Assembly (NCBI GenBank): GCA_020050685.1
Contig: JAGVKG010000025.1
Span: 62,001-126,000 of the forward strand
DNA length: 64,000 nt
Direction: 5' to 3'
DNA from: Candidatus Obscuribacterales bacterium
GTDB taxonomy: Bacteria; Cyanobacteriota; Vampirovibrionia; Obscuribacterales; Obscuribacteraceae
A program made the position numbers and the translations under genes. The notes beneath the pieces are model-generated. The model did not search any database and was not told the DNA's origin. It saw only the letters and a list, made by a program, of their open reading frames with translations. This document shows positions 61,317 through 64,000 of this stretch, piece by piece; positions within the stretch are counted from its first letter, which is position 1; each line of letters opens with the position of its first letter.

Positions 61317-62028
61317 CATGACAAATATTTTGATCATTGAAGACGACGAAGATTTCGCCACAATTTTGCAGCGAACCCTTGAACAAGATGGCAGTTTTTT
61401 CGTCTCCGGTGTAATTTCGTCTGAGTCTGAAGCGCTCAAACATATTGCTGAAACGCGTCTTCGCGATTGTGATTGTGTTTTGCTTGATTTGCAATTGCCT
61501 TATCAGCCAGGCGATAAGTCAGTCAATTCCATTGCCGGCATTCGCATTCTCAACGAATTGAGAAAAACTTATGGCTTCTACAAAACAATTATTGTCTTGA
61601 CCAGCTCACGTGCACAACAAGATGGTGAACGCGCATTGGCTGCTGGATGCGATGGCTATCTGTGCAAACGGGCCAAAATTTCTGACGTAAAAGAAATGCT
61701 CACCGAATTAAAAATGGCCATTCGTGGTGACGTAATCATTGTTGCCAGTCAAATGCGTCACGTATTTTTGCGTGATGACATTTCGGCCAAGGAAGCACGT
61801 CTATTGGATCTACTTGCCGACGGAAAAGGCTGGCAAGACATTGCCCGTGAACTTGGTTACAAAACATCGAAGGCGGCTGCCAATATCGGTGATCGCATCT
61901 TTGATAAATTGCTGACGCCACAAGATCAAGAGGAAATATTGGCAAGCGGTGCCAAGAAGCGACTGCGGGCAGTTGAACTTTGGTTGAATCGAAAACGCCA
62001 AGGTGGCGTAGTAGTAAATAGTAAATAA
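61303..62028 (+). CDS. Response regulator with C-terminal helix-turn-helix-like domain
   Basis: A two-domain regulator of 241 aa (from ATG 61303; ATGs at 61294 and 61318 are alternatives). The receiver has the acidic pair IIEDDED and phospho-acceptor Asp62 in VLLDLQLP. VLTSS holds the switch Ser/Thr and CKRAK the conserved Lys. The C-terminal region has a LuxR-like pattern (ISAKEARLLDLLADGKGWQDIARELGYKTS, in pieces) and probably binds DNA. It overlaps the kinase gene by about 14 bp, consistent with coupled expression and a cognate pair. Confidence 0.85.
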   Translation: MSKTNMTNILIIEDDEDFATILQRTLEQDGSFFVSGVISSESEALKHIAETRLRDCDCVLLDLQLPYQPGDKSVNSIAGIRILNELRKTYGFYKTIIVLTSSRAQQDGERALAAGCDGYLCKRAKISDVKEMLTELKMAIRGDVIIVASQMRHVFLRDDISAKEARLLDLLADGKGWQDIARELGYKTSKAAANIGDRIFDKLLTPQDQEEILASGAKKRLRAVELWLNRKRQGGVVVNSK

Positions 62029-62283
62029 AAATATTTGTTTGTAAGCGCTCCGTCGCCTTTGGGCTCCTCCGCGCGTCAAGACGCTTCACTACGCATTGCT
62101 CCTCGCAATGCTGCGCTACGCTGTTATTCAGCAGCACGGTATATGAAGAAATTCTAAAGGCTGCATGACAACCGCATTGCAACCTTTTAACAGTAGAATG
62201 AATTCTTGATTATGGATTCCCATTCTTTATATAGATTGCACTTAGACTAGGGTCAAGTAATTTAAGTAGTTAGGAAAAGGGCA
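62029..62283. other. Non-coding gap with a small hairpin
   Basis: No gene is seen. A GCATTGC/GCAATGC hairpin (62093-62111) follows a GC-rich stretch; no T-tract makes a terminator unlikely. Confidence 0.4.
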
Positions 62284-62589
62284 ATGTTTAATCGAATGAG
62301 TTGGCAACCAAAGCTAACCAGAAGACAATTGAAAACAGCTATCCTTTTGTTAGTTGTTTTTGCACAGACAGTATCCGGAGCGTACGCACGTAACCAAGCA
62401 GTCTATGACAATTTGATGAAGTCGCGAGACGCGCTCTTGTCACAAAGAGCATATTTGCAAAAAGCTGTAGATGACTTGGGTAATCAGATAAACGAGTTGC
62501 AAGACAAACAAAAAAGAGTAAGTGATTACGAGCACCAAGTAGATAAGGCGCTCAGAGATGTGGAAAATGCCATACGGCAATCCGACTAA
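62284..62589 (+). CDS. Exported coiled-coil protein, paralog 1
   Basis: A 101-aa exported protein: a basic head (WQPKLTRRQLKTA) and hydrophobic core to about residue 35, then a mature coiled coil. The core block NLMKSRDALLSQRAYLQKAVDDLGNQ and the NELQDKQKRVSDYEHQVDKALRDVENA segment (quoted in pieces) match the paralog at 63524 position for position. ATG 62284 has an AGGAAAAGG ribosome binding site. Function unknown; such short helical exported proteins may be periplasmic scaffolds or chaperones. Confidence 0.75.
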   Translation: MFNRMSWQPKLTRRQLKTAILLLVVFAQTVSGAYARNQAVYDNLMKSRDALLSQRAYLQKAVDDLGNQINELQDKQKRVSDYEHQVDKALRDVENAIRQSD

Positions 62590-62664
62590 TTGGACGAACT
62601 AGAAAAGGTGACTGATGGTCTTGTAGATGAACTGACGAAAGTCAGTGGAAAGGGAGAACAAAGC

Positions 62665-63312
62665 GTGATTAGATCCAGCATTTTTAGTGCTACCAAATCA
62701 GCCAGCCTGAATTACCTGCTTGCGCTTACAATTTCTCCTTGGCTCTTGCAGGCACCACCCGTGATGGCACAAGAAACTGAGACCGACAAATCAAAAACTA
62801 CAGTCGCCCCGATTCCAGAAGATATTCAACATTTATGCAAAGTAACCTGCATTGAGCCGCACGCCAATTGCGATGAATCAAAGAAGGTTATTGAGACTCT
62901 GCAAGCCATGGCTCATGCCTTGAACAAAGGTGATATTGCCACATACGAAAGTTATTTAGATGACGGCTGCACAACTTTTGACGAAGGCTCCAAAAAACTT
63001 TTAGTCGGCAAGAAAGCAGTTATGGAAAACATGACTGTCCGCGACGGCAAAGGCAAAGACAGCCAACTTTTGAATTCCATTACTATTGATCAACCTTATT
63101 GCCAGGTTAGTGGCAACACCGCAGTCGTAACATTCAAAGCAATTCGCGAATTGGGCGGCGAGCATCCATACACAGAAGTCTGTCATGCAACCGATGTGTT
63201 TGTCAGAGTTGGTGATGGCTGGAAACGTCTACACTTTCGTGGACACTGGAAGAAGCTGACTGCCAGCCAAACTGATCATTTGAAGCCGAAACCTCAAGCG
63301 CATAAGTCATAA
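62665..63312 (+). CDS. Exported SnoaL/NTF2-like domain protein
   Basis: A 215-aa exported protein. GTG 62665 follows an AGGGAG ribosome binding site and opens a signal peptide (LNYLLALTISPWLLQ, cleavage near VMAQE). The mature domain resembles the SnoaL/CaMKII-association (NTF2-like) fold: ALNKGDIATYESYLDDG, KKAVMENM, a VSGNTAVVTFKAIRE strand, then DVFVRVGDGWKRLHFRGHWKK in pieces. Such domains bind or transform small ligands or mediate assembly. A conserved-looking Cys set (CKVTC, CTTF, YCQV, VCHA) may form disulfides. The frame is open back to the preceding TAA, but the signal peptide fixes the start. Confidence 0.75.
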   Translation: MIRSSIFSATKSASLNYLLALTISPWLLQAPPVMAQETETDKSKTTVAPIPEDIQHLCKVTCIEPHANCDESKKVIETLQAMAHALNKGDIATYESYLDDGCTTFDEGSKKLLVGKKAVMENMTVRDGKGKDSQLLNSITIDQPYCQVSGNTAVVTFKAIRELGGEHPYTEVCHATDVFVRVGDGWKRLHFRGHWKKLTASQTDHLKPKPQAHKS

Positions 63313-63523
63313 GACCGCATCTTTTACCGACTCTGGGCAGCTCCATGTCTGAGGTCTGTTTTGCTTGTCTTTGTGTTCATATATTTAATTTCCCATTCCT
63401 TCATTTTTGACCTAAGATTGTTAAGAAATTGTGGATAGCTTGTTGCCCAAGCAACATTAGCTGATCTCACGACAAGCTTGACATCTTGTGCTTTGCCACA
63501 CTAGGAGGGAATTGGGGAGGAAA

Positions 63524-63805
63524 GTGAAACGACTGATACTAGTTGGTTGTTTTGTATTTCTGGGGATTTTCATCGCACTTGTACTACCAAGTTTTGCTGG
63601 TCTTGATTCTCAAACTTACAACAATTTGATGACTTCCAGAGACGCCTTACTAAAACAACAAGACTATTTGAAAGACGAGTACGGAAAAGTCCAAGATCAG
63701 ATAAATACCCTGCAGGACAAACAGAGCCGCATCAACGATTACCTGAACTCAACTGCAGATGCTCTCAGAGATGTGAATAACGCCCTAAGTCAATCCGGCA
63801 ACTAA
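63524..63805 (+). CDS. Exported coiled-coil protein, paralog 2
   Basis: A 93-aa exported protein paralogous to 62284-62589: NLMTSRDALLKQQDYLKDEY and NTLQDKQSRINDYLNSTADALRDVNNALSQSG, in pieces, align with its core. GTG 63524 has a GGGGAGG site 4 nt upstream; in-frame starts at 63488 would place a non-signal sequence first and are rejected. The signal peptide ends near SFAG. The two copies, each followed by another exported protein, indicate a tandem gene-pair duplication. Confidence 0.72.
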   Translation: MKRLILVGCFVFLGIFIALVLPSFAGLDSQTYNNLMTSRDALLKQQDYLKDEYGKVQDQINTLQDKQSRINDYLNSTADALRDVNNALSQSGN

Positions 63806-63844
63806 AGCCTTTTTGATAATTTGAAGATAATTGGAGGTGAGCGC

Positions 63845-64000
63845 GTGAATAGTTTCAACAAATTTGCATATTCATTGACCTTGTTAGGTTTAGTCATTCT
63901 CAATCCGATGGCAAACCGAGCCATGGGCAACGAAGTGATGCAAACAATTATTGTTGGACAAAGCGTTGACACAGCCACCAAACTCGATCAAACCGACTTG
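63845..64000 (+). CDS. Exported protein, truncated by window end
   Basis: A 52-codon fragment starting at GTG 63845 behind a near-perfect GGAGGTGA ribosome binding site. It has a signal peptide (NKFAYSLTLLGLVILN, cleavage near ANRAMG), then the start of the mature part. It runs off the end of the window, so function cannot be assessed. It is 39 bp downstream of the second coiled-coil paralog, probably in the same transcript. Confidence 0.7.
   Translation, partial: MNSFNKFAYSLTLLGLVILNPMANRAMGNEVMQTIIVGQSVDTATKLDQTDL

Noticed and set aside
62587-62664. Stop-codon readthrough joining the coiled-coil and SnoaL-like proteins
   Set aside because: The frame is continuous after the TAA, but a good ribosome binding site and a signal peptide at GTG 62665 show a separate start.

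Overview
The window reads as a chromosomal segment of a Gram-negative-type bacterium with moderate G+C, dense coding and many GTG/TTG starts. The gene content would fit the non-photosynthetic sister lineages of Cyanobacteria (Vampirovibrionia/Melainabacteria, perhaps Obscuribacterales): a cyanobacterial-style single-RRM RNA-binding protein, a FecR protein next to a CHASE2 histidine kinase, many secreted small proteins, and a giant LysM repeat protein. That placement is inference; no rRNA, tRNA or other phylogenetic marker is present. No tRNA, rRNA, CRISPR array, transposase or prophage was found.

Layout. 1-2738: a CHASE3 hybrid sensor kinase cut by the window edge. 2970-7171: sbcD-sbcC. 7172-10857 (minus): GrpB-like protein, CorA, DUF378 membrane protein, a dienelactone-hydrolase-like enzyme and the RRM protein. 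11184-14885: an AzgA-type purine permease followed 9 bp later by an FdhF/YdeP-type molybdopterin oxidoreductase. 14904-19795 (minus): PaaK-like ligase, mazEF with a palindromic operator, a PlsC-type acyltransferase and a secreted alpha/beta-hydrolase fused to thioredoxin. 20093-21338: a secreted helical protein and higBA with paired operators.

21390-28720 (minus) is the most interesting metabolic block. It holds two exported proteins, a ketopantoate-reductase-like enzyme, a ureidoglycolate-lyase-like protein, a ring-opening amidohydrolase (cyanuric acid hydrolase/barbiturase family, all three Lys-Ser pairs visible), an 879-aa fusion of an alpha/beta-hydrolase with a ThDP enzyme, and a cupin. 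An FMN-dependent 2-hydroxyacid oxidase (28937-30028) is divergent from it. I infer an N-heterocycle or ureide catabolic pathway whose substrate is unknown.

30031-43037: an anchored hydrolase, a Gly/Lys repeat protein with a strong terminator, a cysteine desulfurase, a HicBA-like pair, a giant LysM repeat protein and hipBA. The giant gene ends its zero frame at 40185, but a -1 frame continues to 41324. The only overlap of the two frames (40146-40185) holds an in-phase G GGA AAC heptamer, with a potential H-type pseudoknot downstream. Programmed frameshifting is therefore possible, with a sequencing error as the main alternative.

43045-48552 (minus): three M16 peptidase-family proteins, a small membrane protein and an MTA-phosphorylase-family enzyme, with perfect 18-bp palindromes before one peptidase gene. 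48863-57278: a CtpA-type protease, a BioD-like ATPase, the PPDK regulatory protein with PPDK, an ArsC-like protein, an SDR and an unknown membrane protein. The 57279-57691 gap holds a GC-rich foldable element that may be a 6S-like RNA. 57692-62028 is a FecR protein / CHASE2 kinase / response regulator operon. 62284-64000 carries small exported proteins, including two paralogous coiled-coil proteins. Four toxin-antitoxin modules lie within 26 kb.
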